This document shows, one piece after another, positions 11,539 to 23,940 of a DNA stretch of 64,000 nt; the stretch's first letter is position 1, and the number at the start of each line of letters is the position of its first letter. The notes under the pieces are model-generated. The model was not told the DNA's origin. It saw only the letters and a program-made list of their open reading frames with translations, and made no database searches. The stretch is from Acanthacorydalis orientalis (taxonomy: Eukaryota; Arthropoda; Insecta; Megaloptera; Corydalidae), in NCBI GenBank assembly GCA_034766995.1, contig CM068318.1, forward strand, positions 36,489,456 to 36,553,455, given 5' to 3'. The translations under genes were made by a program, and so were the position numbers.

Positions 11539-11679
11539 ATTGTAAAACTAAATCCTGTTTCAATATAACATTCCTTTCAATAAAAAGTAATTCATTTTTA
11601 ATATTTTGATTCTCACCATTCCTTTCTCTACTTATTAATTTCTTGCTGATTTTTCCTTTTCTTATCTGAAATAACATTC

Positions 11680-12689
11680 AAGAAACAATCTTAATAATAA
11701 CATATTCAGTATAGTACAAAGTATGTTTTTTGTTAGAAGTATGCCATTTTTGTACACTAATTATCTCTATCAGGCCTTAACAATAAATTACAATTATTTA
11801 CTTTCCAAATTGACGATTATTTCTATTTCTCCTTTCTTCTTATAGAATACAAAATAATCTGAAATACCTTGTAAAATATTCATATACAATGATACACAAA
11901 GTGTTATTTACATTTATGTATTTTCGGGTGTGTGTAAGTATATATATATATATATATATATATATTACAGTGTCACTTATATATAGATAAAAAAACCTAT
12001 ATTTTCAAAAAGTCCCGTTTGGTATTTTGTCTTTTAAATCTCAAAATATATCCATAAAAAACATCAAATAAATCCCTTACAGAATCGCAACTAAATTTCT
12101 TATAATATGTTAAAGATTACATTCAAAATTGAACCCAATTTGTAACATTGTCGTTTTTATGATTTTATTAATATATTTGTACCATAGAAAAATTTTATAT
12201 GTTCTAATAACAAATCAATTCTCTTCGTAATAAAAAAAAAATAAAAAATATCTCAGCATTAAAAAGTAAATTAAATGAATGACATATATATATATATATA
12301 TATAATATGAACAAAAAAAAAATATATATATAGTAATTTACACCCCTATCAGCGCTCAAACGACACATTTAGCAGTTCCACGTAGTCAATACATATCCAA
12401 CATAGGTTCACAGATTGCGTTAAACACGTATTACTGTCAGTAATGCTAACCAACTAACCCAAAAACCTACCACAAAGTCACGAAAAACTATATCGTTGAG
12501 TTTCACACATACACTCATTTACACGTACACGAATGGTGTACATAATATCTATACGATCATAGAAAGAACGCTCGCATGACAGGGTTGTAAATTTTACAAA
12601 TTAATAAATCTATTCAAAAAGGTTCATTTCAAACAGCTTAACATTATTCACAATTTATTATGCACATAAGATTTTAAATATACATCATC
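11680..12689. other. No recognisable gene; one complex patch
   Basis: AT-rich sequence. The stretch at 12340-12600 is of higher complexity and CpG-containing (CCCCTATCAGCGCTCAAACG, then TACACGTACACGAATGG) with no domain-bearing frame. I cannot assign it. Confidence 0.35.
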
Positions 12690-13115
12690 ATCTTTATCAT
12701 CAACAACTCTGTCAATCCACTGTTGGATAAATGTCTTTTCCATGAATTTCCATTTTGTACGATTGAATGCCTTTCTTTTCCACTGTTTTCCATTAAAATT
12801 TTTAATTTCCTTATCTCTGGTGCATCGGTCTGTTTTTTAATCTTTTTATATTCCTTGGTTCCCAGTTAATAATTTCTGTTGTCCATTGGTTGTCTTCTGT
12901 TCTTGCAACATGCCTCTCCCTTTTCCATTTCAGACTCTACTCTGCTTATTATATCTGCGACACCTGTCTGTTTTCATATCCATTCTATTCCTTTCATATC
13001 TCTTCTTGTTATTCCTAGCATCCATCTTTCAATTATTTCCTGTGTTGTTTAGTATCTCTAAATGATTTTTCGTTAAGGACCCCTGTTTCACTGCCGTAGG
13101 TAAGGACTAGTAGGA
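12690..13115 (-). pseudogene. Non-LTR retrotransposon reverse transcriptase C-terminal scrap (RTE-like)
   Basis: Read on the minus strand in shifting frames, this gives pieces in the right order for the end of an RTE-type endonuclease/reverse transcriptase polyprotein: YGSETGVLNEKSF (the usual YGSETW..), EIIERWMLGITRRD (usual R.MLGI.LRD), QTGVADI, GHVARTEDNQWTTEIINWEP (usual GHVAR..D.RW...I..W.P) and a degenerate C-terminus near 12700. Multiple stops and frameshifts make it non-functional. No 3' tail or target duplication was identified. The clade assignment is by motif recall. Confidence 0.65.
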
Positions 13116-14399
13116 TACAAACGCATCTACAATTTCACCGGAAATTAAAAATGCGCTACTTTGGAAATTCATTTTGCTATAATTTTAGAATTGAAAAATT
13201 TTGAATTTTGTTATTTTTATTTAAAAAAATGCTATATATTTTCTAAATTAATATGATTAATACATAAAATATTGTTATACTGTCGACAACACTAATTCGA
13301 CTATCATTTAGTACAAAACAGAAATTCCAATTCATTAATATTTTTTTTCAAAAAATAACTAAAGAGAGATAAATTTTGATTAAATGACGAAATAGGAAAG
13401 GATTATTTGATATAATATGTATATGAAAATAAAATATAACTTTCATATTTCACAAATCAATCTATTTAGAAAGAAAGAGAACATTTTCGAAATATGGAAT
13501 ATTATTATTTTATCATTAATCGTACGATTTTAAAGAATATTTTTATTTCAATAAATTTCGGTTGACCTTTCGAATATATCTGTAAATGTTTCATTTTATC
13601 AGTGACAAAATCTAACTTACTTTTAATCACTCTCATAATCAAAATCGAAAACACTTTTAAAACTTGAAGAGTATCTATTACTTTTAAGTATATCTTTTTA
13701 AACATTGTATTATTTATATTCAATAATAAAAACGATTTATTTTTATAGAATGAGACATATGAAAAAAGACAAAATTATCCCATTGAATTATTGAAATAAT
13801 CTTAGTTGTTTCAAATTAAAATTTAACATAATGGACGTTTGTGTAATCAATAATTTTCGGTACCACAAAAATAATACACAAACAACATTATTCGGATAAA
13901 TGCAATATTTGTCTACTTTCTCATTTCTCCTACACTAATAGCATTACATCAATCATAGCATTTGGTCACGCCCGGGTTTATAATTCAGAGTACTTCCATA
14001 TGCGTTTTGTTTATCAATACTCTACAACTTTTTGTACCCGTTTTGTAGTAGAATAAATCATAATGAGATCCGCGCGATTGTAATGATATGCACGAGTAAT
14101 AATACTGAAATCTCAAAACGTTAAAAAATGTTATTTATCTTTTTATTGTATGAAAATATGTACTTTAAGTTTCAATCGATCTAATGAAAGTAAGTAATTA
14201 TTATTTATATGTCTGTTTTTGTCATTAATTAGGAAACATATTGTTGATAACGAAAATTTTGTTTAAAAATTCAATCAACAACTGTGGAATTCTAACAGTT
14301 TTGTGATTAAAAACTATGTACAGTGTATGTAAAATATACTGTGTTATATTTACATCAAGAATTTTGTTGTCAAAAAAATAATTACATCAAATGAATAAC
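13116..14399. other. No recognisable gene or element
   Basis: AT-rich sequence. A 72-codon minus-strand frame (13505-13723) has no domain and is probably chance. A small complex patch lies at 13960-14100 (GGTCACGCCCGGGTTTA). Confidence 0.4.
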
Positions 14400-14401
14400 A
14401 T

Positions 14402-14419
14402 TTCTCTCTCTCTCTCTCT

Positions 14420-14469
<50 letters not shown>

Positions 14470-14478
14470 ATGTATGTA
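14402..14478. repeat. (CT)n(TA)n(TG)n compound microsatellite
   Basis: CTCTCT leads into a TA tract and then TGTGTGTG. The same order of motifs recurs at several other tracts in this window. Confidence 0.92.
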
Positions 14479-15099
14479 TAAATAATAATAATTTCTAATT
14501 ATCTGCTAATAATACATTATTCGAAGTGCATCATTCTGAATTTAAGCTTAAATAGTATAACAGCAAGATTTTCCACACGCTCTGCAGCTGATGACATCGT
14601 TATCAAAATGCACATAATTTAAAATCAAATCGAACAATAATCAATTAGTGAAAAAGTGTGGCATCCAGAGTGTGAAATCGAGATCCAAATGGCTATGGAG
14701 CAACATCTTTCGAAATACTTTCAAAAATATGATGTATTTGTAAAAATACAAGATCTAATAAAATATCAAACATATGATCTAATTAAAAACAAAATGTTTA
14801 ATCTAACGAACGGATATTTTACAAATATTATTATTTTTTATATTGAAATATTAAACAACCTTATCTCATTAAAAACCGTGCACTTGAGTGTCTTCAATCA
14901 ACTTAATGTATATGTTAAGTATGAAATATAAACTGTACGGAATAAATTCACTTGATGATATAATATTATACAATACTAAGACAAAATTTTGTATCTATGC
15001 CTGTTCCTACTTCAAGTAAACATTATTTTACCGTTTTTATTTAGATTTCTTCTTCTTTAGAAGTGTTTAGAAGTGTTAACTCATACAACTTTATTTATA

Positions 15100-15400
15100 T
15101 CTTATTCTAGGACATCATACGTCTAGGTCAAAAAGAATTTGTTTTCATGAGCATCCTAGAGCTCCGTTAAAGAATGCGGTCATTTCAAGAAACTATTCAA
15201 AAACAATACCTTTCAGAAGTTTAACCACCGCAAATCGTGAGCCTCAATGCTCGTTACACGTTCTTGTAGAAGACCTCCATGTCATTTAGCCACAAACGAA
15301 AGATCCTATGTCTCTTCTTCCTTTAGATTTGTAATTGAATTTGATTCATCTTCCCGGAGATTCATCCAAGTTGGATTTTAATGAAAAAAATGAGTACAAT
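15100..15400. other. Unassigned sequence
   Basis: A patch of moderate complexity (AGCATCCTAGAGCTCCG, CCGCAAATCGTGAGCCTC). No frame is long enough and no repeat partner was found in the window. Confidence 0.3.
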
Positions 15401-15599
15401 TACAATTAAGTAAACTAAAAATTAAAAATATCTTTTTAAAATTTTCTAACCTAATTTTCTGTTCAATTTCAGTTTCCTGATATAAGAGTGTAATTTTAAA
15501 ACATTAGAACCACTTTTGTACCATTCACATTCTGAAATAAAGTTTACTTTTTGAATTATCTTTATACAGGTTATTGATTTGCTCAGTTTGTGAAAAAAA

Positions 15600-16105
15600 T
15601 ATGTATCGGTTCAATATATTTTCAGTTCTTCTTTTCCTTCGATGGTGCTACAACCAAAATCGAGCCATGGCCTTCTCAATTTTCTGACTCCAGATATCTC
15701 TCTTCTGGCGGTCCTTCTCCACTTCCTTACTACCAACAGTTTCGTTGGGATAAAGTTCCACTGCATAATCAAATCCAAATTCCTTATTAGTGGTCGTTTA
15801 CCATTACATCTATCCAGTATCCGAGGATTCATTTTGAGGTTTCATAACGTTTGTTTTTTTATGTGATTGGGTTTTTAGCCTCACACCTAACCCCTTTTTT
15901 GGAGGACCGTTCTCCCGCTCTCGTTAGCCCTGACACCTCTCGTCATCGGGGTTGGGTAGCCGATCTTAAGTGAGCTTACTCAAGTTACCAGGGATAACCA
16001 CTTGGAAGTGAGGGTCAAAATTGGGTAATAGAGGCTATGCGACGCTATCTGGAATAGGTGTCGTCTGGTACGCTTGCTCTACTCTATTTTAACCCCATAT
16101 ATTTG
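15600..16105. other. GC-rich block, possible retroelement fragment
   Basis: This is one of the most GC-rich stretches of the window. All three plus-strand frames carry 60-75 residue open pieces in 15590-15866. Downstream lies GAGGACCGTTCTCCCGCTC, then CATCGGGGTTGGGTAGCC and TAAGTGAGCTTACTC. Such a block with a structured GC-rich tail resembles the end of a retroelement, but no reverse transcriptase, integrase or LTR is visible, so this is a guess. Confidence 0.3.
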
Positions 16106-16936
16106 CACCACTTGAATACTCGTATACTCTTATAATTCAAGTAGTGGAATTTATATTTTTATAATTCAAGTAATATAAATTAATTACATGTACTTTTAAA
16201 TATATAAATTACATTATTATAAACATACCTGGTATTCGGATTCAACGCATTTTTAATTTTTTTATTTCAAAAATAAAGTATACTTGCAATTTGATAAGAA
16301 ATCAGTGAAAGTGATATAGAATTCTTCTAGTGTAGGCAAAAATCGATTTTTCATACCAAATAATCTTATACTTTAAATTCTATCTCTTATAAATGAAAAT
16401 GTTAACCCTGTAACATATTTATTTCGATTGCTACTTAATCTCTAAATACACAAAAAAATCATGTTAAAAAAATATATACTTACAATTTACCAATATTTTC
16501 CTAGAATAGTTCTCTGAGAATGATGATATCATTGAAATGCATATAAACAACAATCAAAAATAATTAATAATCAGTTATTGCACTGACCAGAAGAATTTCT
16601 CGTGGTTTAAAGAATTAATAAAAAATTCATTTATGATAGTGAAATCAGCTTCATTGCCAGATATATAGATATTTGGTATTTGGAGGTACATCGACTTCAG
16701 TGCCAGAAATATATTATAATAATATCTCTTTTTCTTATAAATTATATCAATTTAAGCATGAAAAACTAACTATTTTTCTCAATGAATTAAACCTTTAAAA
16801 ATGCCTTAAGTAATATCACATATGTGTAAACTTATAAACTTTTACAAGTTTCAATTTCAATAGAATTATTTTCTCATGTATAATATTGTTAATTTGAATT
16901 TAAGTATATTTTATTTGCTGTTCCTCATTCGTAATA

Positions 16937-16937
16937 C

Positions 16938-16995
<58 letters not shown>

Positions 16996-17017
16996 CATTA
17001 TATTGTTATTAACACAT

Positions 17018-17062
<45 letters not shown>
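16937..17062. repeat. (TA)n and (CA)n(TA)n microsatellites
   Basis: Two TA tracts (16937-16988 and 17030-17062) with an ACACAC run at the start of the second. The rosa-type mariner begins exactly at the end of the second tract, using its last TA as target. Confidence 0.92.
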
Positions 17063-17066
<4 letters not shown>

Positions 17067-17940
17067 TTTGATGCACAAGTTTGTAGAGTTTTTGATTTCC
17101 AAGGAACAGTGCTTTAGAAAGAAATCTGTTTGAGATATTTTCATGTCATTTTAATATCATAATATTAATTTATTTAATACTTGAATTTTTCAATTTGTAG
17201 AATGTTTTTATTAAGGGTTGTCTAAGAAAAATGGAGTGCCAACTACAAAAAAAAACGAACATTTCCAACTTATACTTTTGTTGACTGTAACCGAGGAGTT
17301 AAACCATCAGAAGTAACTAGAACCATTTATGACATTTACGGAGAGGACGCCATCAGAGAAAATACGGGGCGAAAATGGTTTTCTCGTTTGAAAGAGAGCC
17401 ATTTTGATATGAATGTTTCTCCACGTTCATGAAGATTATCCGACTTTGATGAAGACCGTTTAAACACTTCAATTCACAATGATCCACGTCAACCAATACT
17501 TCCGAAGTTTATTGCTTACAACTCCGTTGTCTTGAGGCTGAAATTCAAGAAAAACGACATGGAAGACGGTATCAAGTGATTTTGCATTTAGCATGATAGT
17601 GCCCGTTCACATTCTGGTAAAATTACAGATTCGACTATTCATGAGCTTGTTTGGGAGGTTATTTCACTCCATATTTTCATCTTTCCCGCTCTCTATCCAG
17701 TAATCTTCGAGAAATCTTGTTTAATAACGACGCTGCTCTTCAAAATTGGTTCAACGACTTCTTCACCTTCAAACCACAGAATTTCTTCAAGCGTGGAACT
17801 GAAAAACTGCCAGAAAGTTGGGAGGCAATCGAAAACAATGAAGAAGAATGTATATTATTGATTTGTTTATGTTTTTTGTTTATTTAAAAAAATAAAATTT
17901 AAATTAGATAAAAATGCTATGAACTTATGCATCAACTCAA
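17063..17940 (+). mobile_element. Rosa-type mariner, internally deleted
   Basis: Ends TTGGTTTGATGCACAAGTTT and (right end, reverse-complemented) TTGAGTTGATGCATAAGTTC form a clear inverted repeat, flanked by TA at 17061-17062 and 17941-17942. The length of 878 bp against about 1.3 kb shows internal deletion. Transposase remnants are on the plus strand. Confidence 0.85.
17231..17885 (+). pseudogene. Rosa-type mariner transposase remnant
   Basis: From MECQLQKKT at 17231 the N-terminal domain can be followed in shifting frames (DIYGEDAIRENTGRKWFSRL, then GRLSDFDEDR and HNDPRQP). The segment with the first catalytic Asp (usually TGDEKW) is missing. The second lies in HDSARSH near 17600. The SPD(L/I)AP.D region is deleted. 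The C-terminus is intact in phase: DAALQNWFNDFFTFKPQNFF, then KRGTEKLPESWEAIENNEEE (17725-17850). This is a decayed non-autonomous copy. Confidence 0.8.
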
Positions 17941-17942
17941 TA

Positions 17943-18884
17943 TTATTTCTAGGACAATATTGAAAAAATATCTAAATGCTATAATCTTCACTTGCTTTAT
18001 TTATATTTCCATCATGTCTACTAAAGAAATATTGTTTAAATTCTTAATATGTTTTATGGATAAATAAATTAATTCAATATCTTCAATAAATGTTCTTTAT
18101 TCTCTATATTTTTCTCGGTAATCTGTGTCTCATAACGTTTTGATTATAATAGTAACAAAAGTAAACTAAACATTGAAATATTTAATTTGATAATTAATTA
18201 GCAATTCACTAATTTAAAGCTAATTATTATAAACGAGTTGTCTTTTTGTTAGTCAAAGTTAAACAATTCACTCACATTATTAATTCTAATATTTTCCAAT
18301 TAATAATCAAAGTTAATTAAACATGTTTATTTATGTAAAATATTAACATAATAACTAAAATAATATTTCAAATAAAAATATATCAGTTAATTTATTATCA
18401 ATCATGTATACATCCAAACAGAATTAAAAAGAAGAATATTCAATAAAAGAAGATATATTTTCATATATTGTCTTTAGATACCACCAGAGTGCATTCAGCA
18501 AATAAAAAATCGTTGTTATATTAACTAATTATATAAAATTGAATTAATTATAAGCAACAATCGTATAATTAGTATCTAATTGAATACCTATTATTTTCTA
18601 TTTAATAAAAGTGCACATAATATTTACTCGTCCTCTATATGCATGTGTTATTTAGGCATATCACATCATAAAGATAACCAAATTATCAACTGGACAATTA
18701 ATCGATATGCCATTAATTACAATCCAGGATTATGAAACATGTTAACGTTAATTTAGAAAAGGATTTTTCAAATATGTTCAATTTCACTGACGATTACCTT
18801 GATTATAAGTAATCAAAACAGCTACCATAATCTCCGTATGCCAATAACTTGCGTATATTGGCACATACACACACATGGACACAG

Positions 18885-18900
<16 letters not shown>
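17943..18900. other. No recognisable gene or element
   Basis: Extremely AT-rich DNA with no frame above background. It ends in a CACACA run and the (TA)n tract at 18897-18950. Confidence 0.45.
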
Positions 18901-18950
<50 letters not shown>

Positions 18951-19003
18951 TGCATTTATTATATTTTTCAAAATAAATTCCAGTATAATTTTTTGTCAAT
19001 ATA

Positions 19004-19579
19004 TTAGCCATGGTAGAAAAATAATTACGGTTTATGACCTTTAATTTCATATAAATTTTTAACTTTTTTGATTTTTCTAGCTGTTTTAAGTGATCCAGAA
19101 TAACTGGATTACTAATCCATAACTTTTGTACAATCTGTCAAATTGTTGTGCATGTTTCTATAATTCAATTAACGCCTTCAGTTGGTCGTTGTGAACTGAA
19201 AAATGACGGCCGCGACCTTCTTCATCTTCAAGACTCTCGCCCCATCACAAAAATATTAGAACCACCATTACACCGTACGTTTTTCAACAGTACCCTCGCC
19301 AAAAACATCTTTTAGTTTATAATCAATTTCTGATGCTTTACCGCCCGTCTTGAACTCATACAAAAAAATTACTATTATTTACTTCTTTTCCGCCTTTAAT
19401 TCAATAACGCAATTTGAACCAAAATTAATAATAAACCAAAGTCGATGCTACCAAAAGACGGACCGAAAAATGCACTTTAAAATGATATTACCATGAACAC
19501 GATCTAGTGACACTCATTGAAAAAAATTAAGGTTAGAATTCAGAAAATAGAAACCGCAATTATTTTCTTACCAATCTAA
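19004..19579 (-). mobile_element. Mini-mariner (HTH-only deletion derivative), copy 2
   Basis: TIRs TTAGCCATGGTAGAAAAATA and (right end) ATTTTCTTACCAATCTAA lie between TA dinucleotides (19002-19003, 19580-19581). The minus strand holds the same N-terminal transposase region and 3' TIR junction as copy 1 (LDHLKQLEKSKKLKIYM, then KLKVINRNYFST). The HTH part is more decayed than in copy 1. The 576-bp size matches the family. Confidence 0.83.
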
Positions 19580-20460
19580 TACATAAATTAATAGGCGAGT
19601 ATGTCATAAAAATCCTAATTCTTTATTTCATATACCTGGACATATATCTTTCTTAACATATATATTTATAATATTTTTCTAATTATTGATATAATTTCAC
19701 AGAATAAGCTGACTTTGCATAAAAAAATAAATAAATACATTCGTAGTACAAATTGTTAGAAATTTAAAAATGATTTAAAATAAAAAAGGCTTCATTTGGC
19801 TTCAAGTACATGAATAATTACTGTCTCAATTCAGTTCATATGTATTATCAATTAACCCTTCCCGTTGGCAATAATTTGAACCCAATGTGTCGAACAATTC
19901 GAAAGAAACTTTTTGGTCTGCTCTTAAGTTTAGAATAATGGATATAGATGGATATAAAATTTAACTTTTGTGAGATTCTGTTACGAATTTTTAAATGCAT
20001 CTTCTAATTATATATGATTAAATGCTATATTTTTATTAATTTATACACCCACATTCACTTGAAAAAATAAACATATAATAGAGCTATATGTGAGATATAA
20101 AAATTAAAACTAATTTAATTTGTCCGATATAAATACTAAAGTAAGTAATTATAAATATTAAAAAATGTTCTTTTATACAAAAATTAAATTTTATAATGTG
20201 AAAAGTACGATATCTCTAAAAAAATGTTACCTTTATGTATATTGTTCCACAACTAACAACAGACATATGACTGGAAGCTTTTAGTTTCGACAACTAAAAG
20301 CAAACTTATATAAGAGTTCCAAGAGATAAATGTAGTATTTCTTAATCAGTAGAAGTAAATTTGTTAATTTATTTTTTTTAAATATCATAATTTTTATTTT
20401 TTCAATAATGATTACCTCAGTACTTTCATTAAGGTAATTCTTTTCCATTAAGCTACATTT
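19580..20460. other. No recognisable gene or element
   Basis: AT-rich DNA. TTAACCCTTCCCGTTGGC at 19853 resembles a piggyBac-type end but has no partner (see rejected items). Confidence 0.4.
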
Positions 20461-20469
20461 GCATCATTT

Positions 20470-21440
20470 TAATAAAAGTAAACAATTTTAGGAAAAGTTC
20501 ATTTTAATCTTCTACATTTTTTCATTTCATGTTTTTTATTTGTAAATGCAGCTTCACTGAAGCCTTTCAGTTTTTGTAAATGCTTAAATGTTTAATAAAA
20601 ACGTCTTCTATCTTAATTTTTCAATGCAGAATTTACAAATATTATTTTCTATTCTTCATTTTCCAAAAATCACTTATTATTCATTAACAATAAATTCTTT
20701 ATCAAATGAAAGTCTTTGTTCATTAATAAAAAGAAACAATTTTAAGAAAATGTCATCACAATTTCCATGTTTCTTTCAATTTAATGCTTTTTAGTTTTAT
20801 ATGCAGCTTTATTGAAGCATCCAAGTTTCTGTAAATGCTTAAATGTTTAATATAATCGTCTTCTATTTTATTTGTCAATGCAGTATTTATAAAAATTAAT
20901 TTTCATTCTTTATATTCTAAAAATCACTTATTATTCATTAACAATAAATTCTTTAATAAATAAAAGTCTTTGTTCATTAATAAAAATATACAATTTTAAG
21001 AAAATTTCATCTCAATTTTCCATGTTTCTTTCAATTTAATGCTTTTTAGTTTTATATGCAGCTTTATTGAAGCATCTAAGTTTCTGTAAATGCTTAAAAG
21101 TTTGATATAATCGTCTTCTATTTTATTTGTCAATGCAGTATTTATAAAAATTAATTTTCATTCTTTATATTCTAAAAATCACTTATTATTCATTAACAAT
21201 AAATTCTTTATCAAATAAAAGTTTTTGTTCATTAATAAAAACATACAATTTTAAGAAAATTTCATCACAATTTCCATGTTTCTTTCAATTTAATGCTTTT
21301 TAGTTTTATATGCAGCTCTATTGAAGCATCTGAGTTCCTGTAAATGCTTAAATATTTAATATAAACGTCTTATATCTTAATTTTTCAATGCAGTATTTAC
21401 AATAATTAATTTTCATTCTTTATTAACACTTATTCTTCAT
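20470..21440. repeat. ~255-bp tandem repeat, about 3.7 copies
   Basis: The marker GCAGCTT(C/T)A(C/T)TGAAGC recurs at 20548, 20813, 21058 and (as GCAGCTCTATTGAAGC) 21312, giving intervals of 265, 245 and 254 bp. Each unit also repeats GTAAATGCTTAAA, then CAATGCAG.ATTTA and CACTTATTATTCATTAACAA. The middle copies are more alike than the outer ones, and the last is truncated. No coding potential is visible. Confidence 0.88.
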
Positions 21441-21599
21441 TAACAATAAATTATTTTTGTAAATCTCTATCATAAATGTAATACCAAATATATTTCTTGA
21501 CAAAGTAAAACCTCAAATTTAAATTTACATAGTTGTTTAAAAGTTGATATATATATATATACATATATGTTCTTGTATAGTTTTATGCTAAGTTTTTCT

Positions 21600-22080
21600 A
21601 GAACAGCCACCTATGTTATTTAAAAATTAACACATCACTTTCGCGACCCTGTACCACACATACATGTACATACACTCACACTGACTAAATTTTATATAAA
21701 GCTCGTACCAGGTATAATGAGGTCCAAAGACATAAGCAAAGTTTACTCTTTGAACGAGTGCGTTAATATATATAACCTAAACATGTGTAGGTAGTATGTA
21801 CTATAAAATACGAAAGGGTTTTATATGAGTAGTGACAGTGTATGTTATGTATGTATGCATGTACATGTGTGTACTTGAAGTGCAAGGGAACGAACGGGTG
21901 GTTCCTTCATGCGTACGCTGATCGCTCAAAGTAAATTGGTAATCGGCTTACGTCTGTATCGAACGACCGAACAACAGAACATGAAGCATTTTCTTCTACA
22001 ATACAAGAGAGCGCGTGAATTTATGCGTACACACATGACACATACACACAAGTATTCACTGTGTATGTACATATTCATCT
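21600..22080. other. Unassigned complex-sequence island
   Basis: GC-richer, apparently single-copy sequence (CACTTTCGCGACCCTGTACC; GGGAACGAACGGGTGGTTCC; TACGCTGATCGCTC) between short TA tracts (21547-21569 and 22079-22140). A 79-codon plus-strand frame at 21909-22148 covers part of it but ends in TA-encoded residues and has no domain. It could be host regulatory or exonic DNA. Confidence 0.3.
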
Positions 22081-22081
22081 A

Positions 22082-22141
<60 letters not shown>

Positions 22142-22568
22142 CATTTAATATGTCTTCATGAGTGTGAAATCATTAACGTATGTTTAAACACTCATATAGG
22201 CTTACATGTCAACGTGAATATGTAAACAAGTATGTATGCAGTTTGCATCCTCACTAATATGTTATTATATTATTTAAACTTAGATGTGCACTGAATTTTA
22301 AATAGTGCTTATTTAAATACCAATTTAATTTAATTTATAATAATATGTATTTCACTGCGGGCTAATTGTTCATTAAAGAACAGAAAATCTGAAGTTATTC
22401 TACTTATAAATATATCAACATTTTATTTATAATTTTATATCATATTATAATATAGCTTGATTTAAGTATTTATATATTATGGTATTTAACTCTTGTGCGA
22501 ATACAAGGATTGATATAAAAATAATTGATATAAAATCTATTCATAGAAAAAATAATTAAAATGAAATT

Positions 22569-22582
22569 ATATATATATATAC

Positions 22583-22620
<38 letters not shown>
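22569..22620. repeat. (TA)n microsatellite
   Basis: TA tract with CATATA variants. AT-rich DNA without features lies on both sides (22141-22568 and 22621-22780). Confidence 0.9.
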
Positions 22621-22780
22621 CTGCATTTATGCAGTAAAGAAGATGGACTTAAAATAAATGTGAAAACTAAACCCCTTAAGAGCATATATACCTTTTAAAA
22701 CCTCAAACATAGCCTAATTTCATGAATTTTTTCGTATAGAAAACAATATTTTATTACCAAACTGAAATATATATTTTAAA

Positions 22781-23932
22781 GGGCATGTACTGTAGATTAT
22801 TTTAACATTTTTTAAGACAATATTTTGTGCCACGCGTTAGTAGTAACCCATGATTGAGGTGACGAAATCGATGTAACATTCACAAGTACCAAGTGTATTT
22901 CCAGGAGATGTAATATGAATCAAACTTTTTAATTGCAAATTAAAGTAGATATACTAAGATAGTTAATGATTTAGCCTTTTGTTTAAATAATGTTTTTTTT
23001 TCGAAAATGGTAGCTGTTTGAAAAAAAAAAACATGAAATTTCGGCCCTGAAATGGGCATCTATTTTGTTAATAGCAAATCGAATTATACAAATATCAAAC
23101 GATTGTACGTCGAAAACTAAATAATGATCTAACAAATATTTATGCACAATTTCATGCAAAGGTTAAATATTTGATGAGATATTTTTGATAACATTTCAGA
23201 AAAGTTAGTTTCGACCAAAACGCGTTTAAAGTTTCAAGTAGACTTTAAAGCCAGATTGCGATTATTTTTTTTAGTCAATTAATGTTATTTTATTAATTTA
23301 TATGCTATAATAGATGCATGAACGGTAAAATTTACCTTCTGTACGAGTTAAGGCTTCTTCTCCCTCCTTTCTTAGGGGTTTGTGCGCTGTCCAGGCTTCC
23401 TCTGTCTCGTTCTGCGCTGCGTGCTTGGAACTCAACCTCTGGAATCGTTTTTCTCAGCCCGCTGATGAACAAACCTTCCACTGTCGATTCGCATCATTTT
23501 CGAAAGTGCCATTGATACCTCGTTGAATATACAAGCGGTGATATTTGAGAAAATTTCGACTACAGAAAGACCGCCGTGTAATTTCTTCAGCACTATTATT
23601 CATATCAAATCGTTTAAACTTTCATTGTTATTTTGTGCAAATCCTTCCACGCATAGCTCCAGTAAACTCTCCGAACTCAGATCTTCGTAAATTGAGTTTA
23701 TCGCTTAATGAACCATCCTTGAAAGTGTTTGGTAGTCATATTTATATTTAGGTTGGACCAGACACCGCGCGACAGGGCACCCGACCTCCAGTACATTTTT
23801 TACTGTAACTCCGGCAATTTAACGAATTTTACAATAAAATTTTGTGAAATTATTTTAGAGGGATAGTACTACCTAAATATGTGATTTTTGAAAATTTTCG
23901 ATTTTTTCATCGCTCAAAATGTATATATGCCC
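22781..23932. mobile_element. Possible DNA transposon with GGGCAT...ATGCCC ends
   Basis: GGGCATGTAC follows TTTTAAA at the left, and TATATGCCC precedes TTAAAAC at the right, giving short inverted ends with similar T/A-rich borders. The interior includes the block 23318-23780, GC-rich and different from the flanks (GCGCTGTCCAGGCTTCC; GACACCGCGCGACAGGGC). Two plus-strand frames of 65 and 68 codons there show no known domain. The TIR match is short, so the element call is tentative. The right end touches the reverse transcriptase scrap that follows. Confidence 0.3.
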
Positions 23933-23940
23933 TTAAAACA

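Noticed and set aside
19853..19870. TTAACCCTTCCCGTTGGC as a piggyBac end
   Set aside because: No inverted partner ending in ..AGGGTTAA was found within several kb, and no piggyBac transposase is nearby.
23752..23775. TTAGGTTGGACCAGACACC as a mariner TIR
   Set aside because: It matches only the first nine bases. The characteristic AAAATAATTGCGG block is missing and no family sequence follows.
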